This document shows, piece after piece, positions 40,701-53,441 of a stretch of DNA of 64,000 nucleotides; position 1 is the first letter of the stretch, and each line of letters opens with the position of its first letter. A program made the position numbers and the translations under genes. The notes under the pieces are model-generated. The model was not told the origin of the DNA and ran no database searches. It was given only the letters and a program-made list of their open reading frames with translations. The DNA comes from Cordia subcordata (Eukaryota > Streptophyta > Magnoliopsida > Boraginales > Cordiaceae), in contig JAPTOF010000007.1 in the NCBI GenBank assembly GCA_028554755.1, positions 12,881,001 to 12,945,000 on the forward strand, read 5' to 3'.

Positions 40701-41359
40701 CATAAAGAACATATTATTGAGCATAAAAGTTATAGCAGGAGTGACAAGCTCAGAGTTTCCAATGTGTGAAATGGAAATACCAGAACCATCACCTATCATA
40801 TTGCCATCTGTACTGCCATATTCAGATATAATAGCCAAATTTTGTGTGTCTGTTGTAGTATGATGCGAAGTGCACGAGTCAGTAATCCAATTTTGAATTG
40901 GATCTGCATTATTTCTGGTCATAAAGTGAGCTTGTGGGTCAAAATTAGTCACCGTACGAGGCCGACAATTCTTGGCAATATGACCATATATGTCACAAAG
41001 TTGGCATTGTACCCGTGATGCATTATTAGAACTTCCACGTCGCCAATTTGAATTTGAGAAATTTTGATTGGACTGTCCACCATAATTAGAATAGCGTCCT
41101 TGTTGATTAGAGCCATTAGCGTTCTGTGGTGCCGGTCGATTTCCATTCTGAATTTCCCTGGTCGCGATGAATGGTTCTATTGGTGAATTGTGCAGTGATA
41201 GCTTGGAATTCTATTTCTCGTTTGAGAAATGACTTGTGATCCAAGAGCTTATCAAACAGGTCTTCAAAAGTGATATCCGATTCGTGCGCTCAAATAGCAG
41301 CAGTCAATTCTTTGTAATCGTCACCCAACCCAGATAAAACAGTAACCACTAATGACATG
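37740..41359 (-). pseudogene. Copia B gag-pol, 5' truncated, reverse transcriptase frame open
   Basis: From high to low coordinates: gag C-terminal half (about 41359-41150) with DDYKELTAAI and FEDLFDKLLDHKSFLKRE; zinc knuckle CQLCDIYGHIAKNC (about 41005); protease WITDSCTSHHTTTD (about 40880), where the usual D-S-G is D-S-C. Then come GAG-pre-integrase QWHFRLGHPNKWV (40510-40480), integrase pieces (40457-40101 and 39694-39862), and a long open reverse transcriptase frame 39265-38456. RNase H runs over 38640-37740. The reverse transcriptase has WRKAMCDEFDELIRNGTW, FDINNAFLHGPLEEDVYM and VYVDDIIVTRSN. Other parts carry frameshifts and stops, and the gag start is cut off at 41360 by the next element. 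It is dead as a whole. Confidence 0.85.
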
Positions 41360-41364
41360 AGAAC

Positions 41365-41482
41365 TATTACACCCCAACTAGGGTGTTTGTTATGTATTAT
41401 ATAGGAGTATAAATGAATACAAGATTACAACAATACCATTTAATAGGATTACATCTAAGATATAATGCAATATATTCTAATA
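41365..41482 (-). repeat. Short 3' LTR (118 bp) of copia C
   Basis: It is bounded by TATTA (41365) and TAATA (41482), an inverted terminus probably mutated from TGTTA..TAACA. The purine tract GATTGAGGGGGCA lies just outside it on the minus strand (41483-41495). It contains GGGTGTTTG..TTATGTATTATATAGGAG, typical of copia LTRs ending in a TATA box and R region. It interrupts the gag of copia B. The partner LTR is not in view. Confidence 0.6.
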
Positions 41483-43547
41483 TGCCCCCTCAATCTGAAC
41501 AAGGAGAAGGCTACACGTGAAGATTGGTCTTCAATTCTTGAAGCCGAGTGGATGACAAGGCTTTAGTGAACAGATTTGCAAAGTTGTAAACCTGTGGGAA
41601 TGAGCTTCACATGGACATCACCTTGGGCCACTTTTTCTCGAATGAAATAAGAATAAATTTCAACATGCTTAGTGTCAGCATGAAGAACTGGATTGACTGA
41701 GAGCTAAGTGACCAAGATGTTGTCGCAATACAACTTAACAGGTGAGGGAAGAAACACCTAGAGATGACGGAGAAGTCAGCGGATCCAATAGGTTTCAGCC
41801 AAAGCATAAGTGAGTGCCCGATATTCTGCCTCTGTGCATGAGGGAGAAACTATAGATTGTTTCTTCGATTGCCAAGCCAATAGAGAAAAGCCCAGAAAAA
41901 TGGCAAAGCCCGCAGTTGAGCGGCGACTATCAGGACAGCCAGCCCGATGTACATCTACATAAGCTACAAGTGTGGAATTATTAGTAGCATGCAAAATGAG
42001 TCCTTGATCAATAGTACCCTTGACAAATCGGAATATACACTTGACTGCCTGCAAATGAATAGTGCGTGGAGCATGCATGAACTCACTCATTAAGTTTACT
42101 ACAAAAGCCAAATCAGGACGAGTCAAAGTGAGATATTGTAAGCCCGCAACCATACTCCTATATTCTATAGGGTCATCCAATAATTCGCCATCATGTAGAG
42201 AAGGAGGTGTTTTGACAAGCTTGGCCTCATGCATAGAGAATTTGTTTAACAGATCAAAAGCATATTTTGTTTGAAAGAGAGACAGCAACTTATCTTGACG
42301 ATGAATCTAAATGCCAAGGAAATAGTGAAGGTCACCGAGACCTTTCATAGCAAATGCAGAACTTAAGACTGAAATGAATTCAAACACAAGAGAATGAGAA
42401 CTGTCTGTCAGAACAATATCATTAACATATAAAAGAGGAACAAACATCCTTTTCGGAGTATTATAGACAACATAGATGTGTCAATGGAGCTGCAATGGAA
42501 CCCATGTGATAGCAGAAATGAGCTAAAGCGATGAAATCAGGCACAGGGAGCCTGTTTGAGATGATACAAAGCTTTTTGAAGTTTACACACATGAGTGGGG
42601 TACTGGAGATCAATAAATCCAGAAGGTTGTTTCATGTAAACTTCCTCTAAAAAAATACCGTGCAAAAAGGCATTTTTGAGATCAAGTTGTCTAATGAACC
42701 AAGACTTACAGATGGCAACAATTAAGACAGTACGAATTGTAGTAGGTTTGACAACAAGACTAAAATTTTCATAGTAATCAATACCTACCTATTAACAGAA
42801 GCCTTGAGCCACCAATCATGCTTTGTATTGCTCCACAAAGCCATTAGAGTTATACTTAATTCAATAAATCTATTTATAACCAACTAAATTCTTAATTGGA
42901 TCCAATGGAACAAGTACCTGGGTGTGATTTTGGAGAAGAGCATTGAATTCTTTTGCCATCGCCTTACGCCATTTTGCATGATGAAAGGTGACAGTGAAAG
43001 TAGTGGGTTTACTGAGAGGAGTATGTGCAGCTAAGGAGAGAAGGTGTCTAGGTTTGTGGATGCCAGACTTGGCCCAAGTTTGCATGGGGTGACTATTATG
43101 GGAAGGAGTATGAGAGACTAGAGACGATGAAGGAGGCTCAGGTGGAGTAGACGTCTCAAACACTACAAAAGAAGGTTTGTTAATCACAACAGTAAAAGGA
43201 ATGCCATCCGAGGAAGACGAGAAAAAGAGTGACGATAGAGGTAGGGATGAACTCGAATCCTGTCCTGTAGGGGAAACAGGCACACACTCAATTGCATGTA
43301 AGGATATAGGAACTGCCCTATCAAGTAAGGGAGTGCCAGTGAACTGCGTAGGGGACACAACAGGGATCGAGGACTGGGAAACCACAGGTTTGGGATAGGG
43401 AAAGACATTTTCATCAAAATAGACATGCCTACTTATATAGACACGGCTAGTTTGAGGATTTAAACAACGATAACCTTTGTACCCATTAGCATACCCTAAG
43501 AAAACACAAGAAACAGATCTAGGATCTAGTTTGTAAGTAGTAAGAGC
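41483..43547 (-). pseudogene. Copia C pol fragment (integrase C-terminus to RNase H)
   Basis: The integrase C-terminal region at about 43547-43385 contains VFLGYANGYKGYRCLNPQTS and ISRHVYFDENVFPY. A Ser/Pro-rich linker and the start of the reverse transcriptase follow (43385-42870, with WRKAMAKEFNALLQNHTQVL). The rest of the reverse transcriptase (42860-42300) is broken. RNase H at 42288-41776 contains RPDLAFVVNLMSEFMH and SPSCTEAEYRALTYALAETYW. The 5' part is missing: at about 43548 the sequence switches to gypsy gag. The fragment is inactive. Confidence 0.82.
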
Positions 43548-46284
43548 TATGTATGAACTTTAGGGATTTTGTTACATCACTGAGTCTAGCTTTAACTGTC
43601 CTCGTTCCACCATCTCGTTGCTTTGTCCATCTTAATGAGGATTTCCCCCAATTAGACATCTTTTGGTCTATGACAACTCTCGGCGACATCAGATACACAT
43701 GAAGTTCTGAATATCCAGTGCCTACTAAGGGCTGATTGGGTACCTTTTCCTAGCAAGCATCAGATAAAACTCTGGGCTGCTTGCTGCTTCTTCTAAAGTT
43801 TTTGCAACTTGAGTTACTTGTGACTGACCCTCCCTAGGGTTGATGTGCCTTAGGTTTGCCTTGTCATCTGGTTCTCCCTTGGCGGGCTCTTTTCCTTTTG
43901 ACATCTTTCTTAAACCTCGAGGATTCTCCTCCTGCTTGGGCCTCTGACATGAAGTGCTTCAAAAATTGGTCATTGCCATGTTAACTTCGGCCTCCCGAGG
44001 GAACGGATTCTTATCGACTACAATGGTTTCTGGAAATTTGATCTTCTTGTCATCGATAGCCTTTTGAATTGCATTTCGGAGAACTACGTGGTTATTCATA
44101 GTATAGGACCAAGAGTAGTGCCATTTACAATAATGCCTGTCATGAAATTCTTTAGGTGGTAGGAGCCCTGGCTAGAGTGTGATTTGCCTGTTATTTAACA
44201 TCCTATCAAAGATCCCCTCTACCTTAGTTATGTTGAAGGAATACTGCTTACCAGCCTTTGTTTGATATTTCCATAGCGGCTAATTATGGTCTGCCCACTA
44301 TAAGATTGTATGGTTGGCTTTGACAGAACTTGGCATATATATCCACTCCCTCTGGCAATCTTGGCAAATGAAACTTTATCTTCGCCTATTGTTTGACGGT
44401 CGCAAACCTGTGTTTGCCTACTAGTCAGCTCTATCATATGTATAGCGATAATGTTTGGCCTGAACTTCTCTCTTTCTTTGCAAAGCAATTGCTTGTATTT
44501 CACGGCATGGGTCGCTAATTGAAACAAGTTTATGAATAATGATTCCTAGAATTTCTTGCGGAGTTCAAAATTTAAACCTCCTAACACGAGCTTTACATAT
44601 TTTGGTTCTTCGAGCCTTGTGTGCCACCTATTGTGTCTCTATTAAACCGCACGATGAACTGCTCCACTGATTCACCAAAGGCTTGTGTCATCTTGGCCAG
44701 ATCTATTACAATTACATCTGGCTCAGTTATGTAAAATTGTTCTTGGAACATTCTTTCTATATCAACCCAAGTTTGCACCAAGTTTAAACGTAACTTGGCA
44801 TACCACTGGAAAGCTAACCCCATTAGAGAACTTCCAGACAAGTATAATTTGAGATAATCATTGCTTGCAACTTCTCCGTATTGGGTCGTAAACCTCATGA
44901 TATGCTCTAAAGTTGATTGATTATCCTCTCTAGAAAATAACGTAAATTTAGGAGTTCTAAAATCTCTTGGGAACTCGATGATACGGTCAGCCCACTCTGG
45001 GTACGGCCTACCATACGTTGGTCATAGGTTAATTCGTGCCCCGGGCCTAAGGTGATCCTGTATCATTTCAACCACCATGTCACGCATGGCTCCTGGGTCG
45101 ACACATGGAGTTGCCGGCTATGGCATTTGGCCACCAACTTGACGCCACTGCTCGTTAAGCAATACTTGCTACCCCCTAGGTGTCCAGGCCACAAGTGGTG
45201 GATATTACAGTGATACTACTTGGTTTACTCTACACAGGTTTGCTCTTATTGTTCCATATGGATCTTAGACTCATAGGTGCCCCCAAGCTGGGTGTGCCAC
45301 TGCTTGTGGTGGGGCTGGTATGGGCCCTAGTTGAGCTTGAGGTTGTTGCACATTTAGGGGTGTAACTGGTGGCTTGTGCCTGGTAAGAGGCCCGCTAGCT
45401 CTAGTAGTGGGGTATCCACATGATATACTAGGATTATGCTCAACACGAAACCCATCTAAGGTGGTAGCTCGTGGAATCACACGTATTTGCCCAAACCCCA
45501 TAGGCCTTGCTACTTACGGTGGATTATCCCGAAGCCATGGTCACAGCTATGGTTGCTACTTAAGGGTTAGGTTCCTAACTTCCACCAGCACCATCAATAG
45601 ATTGAGTCGAACCAAATATCCTCTGCTCGATGTCTTGCCTTAGTGGGTAATTAATAGGTGCATCACATCTGTGACCTATTGGCCGATGGCATGGCCAATG
45701 TCATAAAAATAAGTCTCGCTGTTGAGTTTTATGGCCTTGCTAAGGTTCTTCTTCCGCAAGGCTATCTGTTTAGCCTAAGTATTGGCCTCATGTGCTTTGT
45801 CATTATTCTGTCGAGAACGACGATTTTTCAGGGCTAATTGCTCTAACAAAGACGCTTGGTTTTCCACCATGTTCTGAATCGCCTTAGCAGTTTGCTCTAA
45901 TATGTCGATCAGAGGGGCTAGAGCATTCATGATAATCTCATTAGACTTCATCAACACCCTTACGGATGTTTTGTCTCTGACTTCGGCTACAACCCTGGTA
46001 ACAGCATCTTGCATAGAGGTCAAATGACTGTCCTACAATCATGCCCGGTTCTAATCAGGCAACTTGGACTGTGATGACCTATCATTTTTTGTTTATGCTC
46101 CACGACTTTAGCTTGATGGGAATGGGGTGACAACAACATGTTCCATGTCTGAAGGATTGACCACCTTTACATCTTCATTGGACGTAGAAGGGATAGCCAC
46201 CGGATCGATCCCTTATTCAGTGTATGTGGGTAACCCTTTGCTTCAAGTATTTTGACCCATATCAAAATCGAGTCCTACTAGCCA
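43548..46284 (-). pseudogene. Ty3/gypsy gag fragment
   Basis: Minus strand, possible start MASRT at 46284. Recognisable parts: an N-terminal helical stretch (46023-45775); a proline/glutamine-rich linker (about 45400-45270); GRPYPEW (about 45010); and the Retrotrans_gag core (44898-44593) with SSLMGLAFQWYAKLRLN, WVDIERMFQEQFY and AFGESVEQFIVRFN. Further C-terminal landmarks are HYCKWHYSWSYTMNN (about 44120), resembling the C-terminal gag Cys/His motif of plant gypsy elements, and FPREAEVNMAM (about 44000). Many stops are present. No gypsy protease, reverse transcriptase or integrase follows, because the sequence joins copia C at about 43547. Confidence 0.75.
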
Positions 46285-47371
46285 TGCTAAAAATTGTTTA
46301 CTTGGAAAAACCTTTACCAAGCCATATCCCCAGGGCCACAGTCTCGGCTAGGTGTATCTAGAAAATGAAAGGCAAACCTTACAGTGACGCCTTTTCGGCC
46401 TAGGAATCTTCGCATAGAATTTTATGATCGTGGGTTCTTTATACTTTATCCCAAACTTCGTCCAGGTACTTTGTAAAAAACAAGATATGGGTTGCTCAGT
46501 TGTAATGAAAACCAAACCAAAAATCAAAGCAAGAATAATGTAATCACCATGAATCCAAAGAATAAGCTTTCATCACAATAAGAGAAATGAACTAGAATAA
46601 GACGGATCTCAAATAATTGGATTGAACATGACGTAAAGGTTTACTAGATTACACCACGAAGTAAATTATAGTGAATTGCTCTTACCAAAAACCTTATTAC
46701 AGCTCGGATAAAAAGTGGGAGCCAAGCTACAAAGCAAATTGCAGCTATAGCCGGAAAGGCCATAAACTTAATTACAACAAAGTCATAAACTGAATTACAA
46801 CAGAAAAGAAAAAAAAATCTAAGACGTAAAGTGAATTACAACAATGCTTGGGATATGACTAAGCTAACATTATGCTAACTAAGACTAAGCTATGAGCTAA
46901 ACCCAGGATAGGACTAAGCTATGGAGCTATGAAGATAAAAAGCAAAGGGATATATATAGGATTAATGCATGGTGGCTGTGGAACCCCTTTTTTCTTGGTC
47001 TCGACTAGGTTTTATAGTTGTTGCATCCAAAATCTTCATGCTTAGATGATGACTCTGGTATCCTCTGGTTGGTTGGAGCTGACTGAGTTCCTTGCTCTGC
47101 TTTCGTCTCTTCTATTTCGGTGCTGCACGTTTTATCAAACTTAGTCTTCGATTGAATTGAGCACGTGATTGCCATGGCCAACTTATTTTCCTCTGATAGA
47201 TGTTCGGCTTTGAAATCAAAGTAGGCCATGATGTCGGCCTTGGACTCTTGTCGTCCTGTTTCCTTCGACCACTCGGCCGATTGCTTGTGGATTTTTCGCA
47301 TAATTCCCCTTGTTCTGACTTCTCACCTTTCAGGCATTAGGCCAACTAATTGTAGATTTTGGGTGTGAACA
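46285..47371 (-). repeat. Probable 5' leader and LTR of the gypsy element
   Basis: The outer end at 47371, read on the minus strand, is TGTTCACACCCAAAATCTAC, a start common in plant gypsy LTRs. The inner boundary and primer site could not be set, so 46285 to about 46450 may be leader. The ORF at 47301-47005 has no recognised domain and is probably not a gene. Confidence 0.45.
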
Positions 47372-47599
47372 AAATGTAATTTAATGGTTTTTGGTATGGT
47401 GCCTCGTATTATACTGTGTTTTGGTATGCTTGAACAATTTGAGCCATCAGATCTTGAGAAGGGTGGTTTGATGCTAGAAGTAAAGGATTTCACATGGCGC
47501 GCGCATGGAGGACTTTGTATAAGCTCAAGTTGACTAGAAATTTTAAGTGCTTTTACTGATTATTGACCAAGCCCTAAGAGAGTTGACTGGGGCTATTCT

Positions 47600-48574
47600 T
47601 AAGGTTTTTGGGCATGCAGGTCCAAAAATAGGCTCCATTTTGTGAGATTTGTTGCTAATGAGTTCAAAGACTGGTTTGCATCTGCATTAATCATTAATGG
47701 CACAAGAAATTCAGAAGTACACATGTCGATCACCTTGCACGTTAAAAGAGTCATCATTGGCCATTGCTCATCATTATTTCCATCTCTATTGCCTGCTGTC
47801 CCAGCTCATTTAGATTTCTCAATGCATGGACTAAACACGAAGATTTCTTGAATTTTTTTAAGCAAGTTTGGTCAACACAAAACAATGAAGTTGGCATATA
47901 CCAATTCTAGATAAGCAACGACTCCTCAAACTGAAGCTCAAAGAATGGAACAAAGAAGTCTTTGCAACATCCTAGAAAAAGTTGTTTAAGCTGAAAAGTA
48001 AGTGCAGACAATAGAAAATCTATTTTAATAGGACCCCTACCTAGACAAAAGGCAATCCTTGAATGAGGCCTATGCTAAACTTCATAATTGTCTAACTGTC
48101 AAGGAAAATTTCGGGTGCTAGAAATCAGGATGCAAATGGCTTATTAAAGGAGATAGAAATACAAAATTCTTTTTGGTAGTTGTTACCAAAAGAAGGATTC
48201 ATAATCGTGAATGGTTTATTGATGATGAGCACTGTGGCTACATTGAGGACCTTAATGAACTCAAGGATTCAATTGTTCGATTCTTTGACAGCTTACTATC
48301 TGAATAAGAAGTCGATCTTAACCTCATTAATTGGGCTATCCTATCTTATGTCATTAATGAGGCTGACAACAAGTACCTTTATGGCATCCCAATAATGGAG
48401 GAAATCCATGAAGCAACTGGCATTTCTAATGACCAAAGTGTGGTTAGCCCTAATGGCTTCTCATTAGCTTTTTACAGAAAAGTCTAGCATATTATTAAGG
48501 ATAACCTATTTGATGCCATTCATTATTTCTTTCTACATGGAAAACTTCCTAGAGGCATCTCTTCCACCTTGTTG
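47600..48574 (+). pseudogene. LINE (non-LTR retrotransposon) ORF2 fragment
   Basis: Plus strand, broken in many places. In order: FRFLNAWTKHEDFLNFFKQV (about 47808-47867), a Lys-rich KLKEWNKEVFATS stretch (about 47930), EAYAKLHNCLTVKENFG (about 48065), KWLIKGDRNTKFF (about 48137-48175) and VVSPNGFSLAFYRKV (about 48440). It ends at LPRGISSTLL (about 48545-48574). These match the linker and N-terminal part of a plant LINE reverse transcriptase (..GDRNTKFF.., ..GPDGFS..). The catalytic core is missing: copia D begins at about 48575, so it was cut by that insertion or by a later deletion. Confidence 0.7.
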
Positions 48575-48850
48575 TGTGGTAGGTAAAAATAAAGTAAAAA
48601 ACTACTATAGAAGAGGAGGAAGTAAAGAGGAGAATACTCAATTTTTCTCAACTCAATCAACACTTCTAGTGCTTATACACTCTTACAATATTTATTTTCT
48701 TACTTTTGCTTGATGCAAATGACTAAAACTAGCTCCTATTTAAACTAACAAATGGAAGACACTAGATTAAAGACTCATTTATGTAATAATAATGACTCAT
48801 AACCTTTCACCATTCATCTCCTCACTAACTCCGTATCTTTTCACCTTTCA
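48575..48850 (-). repeat. Probable 3' LTR of copia D (boundaries approximate)
   Basis: It starts after the LINE match at about 48574 (TGTGTGGTAGG) and ends before CTCCCCAC (48852-48859), which on the minus strand would be the purine tract GTGGGGAGT. The 5' LTR is outside the window, so neither the termini nor the target duplication could be checked. Confidence 0.4.
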
Positions 48851-48989
48851 ACTCCCCACAATTTACTCACATCATAAACTGTTATCTTTTCATTTTCTCA
48901 CATTAGAAACTCCCACAATATTGTCTAGATTCAATGAATCAAGGTTACTTCTCAACGTATTCCCCTATAATTGATTCTTGTATTCCAAG

Positions 48990-51642
48990 TAAACTCCTTA
49001 GTTTTTCAAAGACTTCTTTCTTTAGGGGCTTTGTGAAGATATCTGCAACTTGATTTTCATATTTCACAAACTTGACTTGGACTTCTTTCTTGACAATACT
49101 ATCTCTGATGAAATGATAATAGGTGTTGATATGTTTACTTCAATCATGAAAGACTGGATTTTTTGCTAGAGTTATTACTGACTTGTTATCCACGTAAACC
49201 TCTATTGGATCCTCTTGACTGAAATTCAGCTTCTTGAGTAAACTCCTTAACTATAGTGCATGACAAATAGTTGATGCTACAGCAACATATTCAACTTCAC
49301 ATGTTGATAGAGTTACCATCGACTACTTCTTTGAAGTCCAAGTAAAAGATGTTTTTCCAAAGAAAAACACAAAACCAGTTGTGCTCTTGCAATCATCAAC
49401 ATCTCCTGCCTAATCACTATCACTATATCCTACTAAATTTATATCATAGGATGCAAGATAAAATAAGCCAAAATTGATTGTCCCTTTGATATATCAGAGT
49501 ATCCTCTTTGCAACTTTCAAGTCATGTGTTGTCAGTGTCTCCATATATCAACTGATAACACCAATGGCATAAAGGATACCTAGCCTTATGCATGTTAAAT
49601 ACTTCAAACTCCCAACCAAACTCTTAAACATTGTGGGATCAACTCTACCACCATCGACATGAATTGACAACTTCTCTCGAACTTCAAAAGGGGGATTGAT
49701 TGGCTTGCAACCCTCCATCTTAAACTTCTTCAAAACTTCTTTTGCATATCTTTCTTATGAGATGAAAATTCCATCATTTCTCTGTTGCACCTTAAAGCCA
49801 AGATAATATGACATTGGTCCGATGTGAGTCATTTCAAACTCCTTGGCCATTGCCTTCTTAAACTCATCAAACATCGTCATGTTATTGCCTATAAAGATTA
49901 AGTCATCAACATATAGGCAAACAATAAAGATATCACCTTCTTTATTCCTCTTGACATAGAGGGCATGCTCATGGGGGCACTTGTTGAATCTTTCTCTTGA
50001 AAGCATTTGTCGATTTGATTGTTCCATGGCCTTGGTGCTTACTTCAACCCATACAAGGCCTTCTTTAACTTCAAAACTTTCTTCTCATGCCCATGAACAA
50101 AGTACCCTTTAGGTTAATTCAACATACACCTCTTCTTTGAGAAATCCATTAAAGAATGTAGACTTTACATCCATTTAGTGGATTTTCCACTTCTTTTATG
50201 CTATTATTGAGATCAAGAGATGTATAGTCTCTAAATAAGCAATTGGGGCAAATACTTCATCATAGTCAACTCCATCCCTTTGTTTGTATCCCTTGACAAC
50301 AAGCCTTGCTTTGTATCTTTCCACCTCTCCTTTGGAATTCCTTTTAATTTTATAGATCTATTTCACTCTTATGGGTTTTTGTCCTTGTGGGAGCAAGTGT
50401 CATTCTTCTTTATGGCATTAATCTCTTTATCCATGGCCTTTATCCACTTTTCACTTCTTGATGCCTCTTCAAAACTCATTGGCTCTATATCTATAAAGAG
50501 ATAAAACATGGATTCATTTTGGTTCAAGTCAATATAGATTTCTTCTAGTTATCTTTTTCCTCATGGTCTAGTTTGATTTTGATCATCTCCTGATGTCGAT
50601 CTCGATGGTGATGGTGCTGTTGAAGATTGCAATATCAATGGAAATGATGGAGTCCTTGGTTCCAACGACTCTTCTTCAACTTCTGTTTTAGTCATTTCGA
50701 TGGGATAGAAAGTGAATAGTTCTTTCTCTTAAGCACTCCAGTCCCACGAACTCTTCTTATCAAAGACCATATCTCGACTGTTTGTAACTTTCTTCTCAAT
50801 AAGATCATATAACTTATATCCTTTTGAGTACTAATCATACCCAATAATGATATATTTCTCACTTCTATCATCAAGCTTTTTCCTCTTGTGATCAGGGACA
50901 TATGCATATGCAATGCTTCCGAACACCTTCAAATGTGATATACTTGGTTTATATCCACTCCAAGCTTCTTGTGATATTTGATTCCAAACATCCTTGTTGG
51001 ACATCTATTTGGCAAATAAAACAACATATTGGACAGCTTCAACCCATAACTGCTTGGGCAAATTCTTACTCTTCAGCATGCCTTGAGCCATGTTCAATAT
51101 TAATTGATTCTTTTCTTCTACCACCCCGTTCTATTGAGATGAGTATGGAATAGTAAGAGGTCGACGGATGCCATTCTCACTACAAAATGCCTTGAATTTC
51201 TTTAACGTAAACTCTCCACTTTGATCAAATCTCATGGACTTGATCTGATAGCCGCTCTTCTTCTCGATGAGGGCTTTGAATGTTTTGAATATTAAGATAT
51301 TGAGAACACATCTGATTTCTACTTAAGAAAATATACCCATGTTTTTTGACTGTAATCATCAATGTGTAACAAGAAATACCTATTCTTCCCAAGTGATTTC
51401 AGCTCGATAGGACCACATACATCTTTATCGATTAACTCAAGTGGCTCCTTTGCTTTTGACTTTGACTCCTTCGGGAAACTATGTCGAAGTTGTTTTCCAA
51501 GAAGACAACCTTTGCATAGTTGGTCAGGTTGGCTTATCAATGGAAGTCCTTTCACCATGTTCTTTGTTGATAATAGCTTCAAACCTCCAAAATTAAGGTC
51601 TCCAATCCTCAAATGTCATAACCAAGATTGGTCTTCATAACA
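48990..51642 (-). pseudogene. Copia D pol, split by the Sirevirus-like insertion
   Basis: GAG-pre-integrase and integrase start at about 51640-51319, with GDLNFGGLKLLS, CKGCLLGKQ and DVCGPIELKSLGKNRYFLL. A tryptophan just before the LRIGDLNF stretch has become a stop. Integrase C-terminal remains lie at about 50913-50692. Reverse transcriptase (about 50340-49548) includes CLYVDDLIFIGNN and SYYLGFKVQQRNDGIFIS. RNase H remains follow to about 48990. Stops and frameshifts are frequent. The upstream part of pol and gag must lie beyond the right end of the inserted element, outside the window. Confidence 0.82.
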
Positions 51643-52965
51643 TGCTATGGGTGCAAATATCTTAAGAGGGGGGTGAATTAAGATATTAATACTAATTTTC
51701 GTTTTTTAAAATTTACAGCAAATTTTCAACTTCTAACAATCAATATATCAAACACAAGATAAGCAAGGTAAGTAGGAATGAAAATAGAAGCGTAAGGAAA
51801 AGAGAAACAAAAGATTTTAAGGTGGTTCGGCCAAGCCTACGCCACCGCCCAAGGAAGCTCCCTTTAGGACTTCAAAGATCTCCACTAAGATGCTTCTTCA
51901 AAACTTGGTAAAGCACAAACTAAGTTCTTTATAACCTCTTTGAAGCCTAACTTCAAAGAACCCAAGAGATTTACTCTATAGGATTTTCCCACACTTTACA
52001 AGCTTTAATGAATAAATCTCACAAAGATTAAAGCTCTCAAAGTGTGTATGTACTCAAGAATAAGAAAAGATTGAATCTGAGATTTTCTTCAAGAAGAAGA
52101 TGAATACGCTTTTGAAAGCTCAAATATATTGCAAAGAATGGCTCAAAGATGGATTGAATGATGATAAACACTTTAGCACACTTCAATATTGTAATTAGAA
52201 AGTGTATTGAATGAGTATTTATAGAGATTTGGGGGTTAGGGTTTATGGTAAGTGAAGAGGGAGTGATTTTTTTCAGCAGAATGATAATAAACGGCTAATG
52301 CATTTATTATAGCACCCGTTCAGTCGGTTGACCGGCTTGGTCGTCTGACTTACCCTTCTCCTTCTCTGACTAGGCTGGACACCTTAGCCGGTCGACCGGC
52401 TAGGGGGTCCGGCTTTTCCCTTCACCTCTCTGTTTTGGCAGGGCGACCCACCAGGTCAGCCAGTCGACCGGCTGGGGGGTCCGGCCACACCAGAATGTGA
52501 AGTAAAGCCAGATTTTTGCAAGGATCATTTAAAGTGCAAATTTCACAACTCCAAATCATTTTGAATAATTTTCTAAACATAAGTTGTGAATTGAAACGCC
52601 CCAAAAAAACTCATTATAACTCTACATGTGCATTCAAATACATTTGTGCATATGTTATTTTAAATGTGCAAGACTTGAAATTTTTTACTATGAGTAAGAA
52701 AAAGATTTTGAGCCAAGTCCACACAATATATAGGCATTTCACAAAAAGAGCAAGAAGAAAAAAACAAATCCGGTACCCCTTATGGCTTCTCTTCTCCTCT
52801 TTATGCCTTCTCATCTTTTCTTCCTTCAAATAAGGCTTTTTGCACATCTTCATATCTTTCAAAGCTTCATATTGATATCATCTCATTTTCACAAGAAGCT
52901 TTTTAGTCAAATAATGCATATATATATTTTCATCATCAAAATCAATAATGAATATATAGCTAACA
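51643..52965 (-). repeat. 3' LTR of the Sirevirus-like element (about 1.3 kb)
   Basis: The inner end is ..TAACA at 52965, next to the purine tract. The outer end is TGCTATGG at 51643 or TGCAAATATC at 51652, where copia D sequence stops. It shares blocks with the LTR at 432-1772 (AAATATCTTAAGA, GGTGGTTCGGCC.., TTTAGGACTTCA). It carries TAGCCGGTCGACCGGCTA, an 18-bp perfect palindrome, at 52385-52402 and further partial copies near 52325 and 52459-52473. Confidence 0.8.
52320..52480. promoter_or_regulatory. GTCGAC-palindrome cluster in the Sirevirus-like LTR
   Basis: Three related units: CGGTTGACCGG (about 52325), TAGCCGGTCGACCGGCTA (52385-52402) and CAGTCGACCGGCTGG (about 52461). They are separated by words such as GGACACCTTAG and GGGGGTCCGGC that also occur with the motif elsewhere in the window. 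Sirevirus LTRs are known for repeated palindromic motifs; function here is inferred. Confidence 0.5.
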
Positions 52966-52966
52966 A

Positions 52967-52979
52967 TCTCCCCCTTTTT
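52967..52979 (-). promoter_or_regulatory. Polypurine tract of the Sirevirus-like element
   Basis: The minus strand reads AAAAAGGGGGAGA immediately before the 3' LTR. It matches the AAGGGGGAG-type tract expected for this lineage and marks the plus-strand priming site for reverse transcription. Confidence 0.85.
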
Positions 52980-53441
52980 GATGATGACAAAAATGTTTAA
53001 AATAAGAGACAAAAGTACTCCCTCTTAATATATGCATTTCTTTAAAAAGTGCATTGTTGAGAAAATGCTTTGACTATCAAATTTAAACTCATTTGCAAAG
53101 ACAACCAAGTAAACATAAACTCATTTGCAAGAACAAGTAAACATCTCAACAAAGCATACCATTCACCATTTTACTTCTCCAAACAGAGCTTATGCATCCA
53201 CCATTTAAACTAATGCAAATAGACAAAACCATTCACCAAGGCATATATCACCAAAGCATAAATACCACACCTTATGCATCCTACTTTTCTCCCCCTTTGG
53301 CATCATCAAAATCAATATAAAGGCAGGAAAAGAAATGTATAAAAGAAATAACTTGGTAACCAAAGTGAAGAATGTAATGGTCAACTAAAACTAAAAATTG
53401 TTTTCAAGTGGAATGAAAAATGTTTTTCAAAAAGAAGAAAA

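Noticed and set aside
45180..45643. Plus-strand ORFs opposite the gypsy gag
   Set aside because: The minus strand carries recognisable gag linker sequence; the plus frames have no motifs.
47005..47301. 98-residue minus-strand ORF
   Set aside because: It lies in the probable gypsy LTR/leader. The charged sequence has no recognisable domain.
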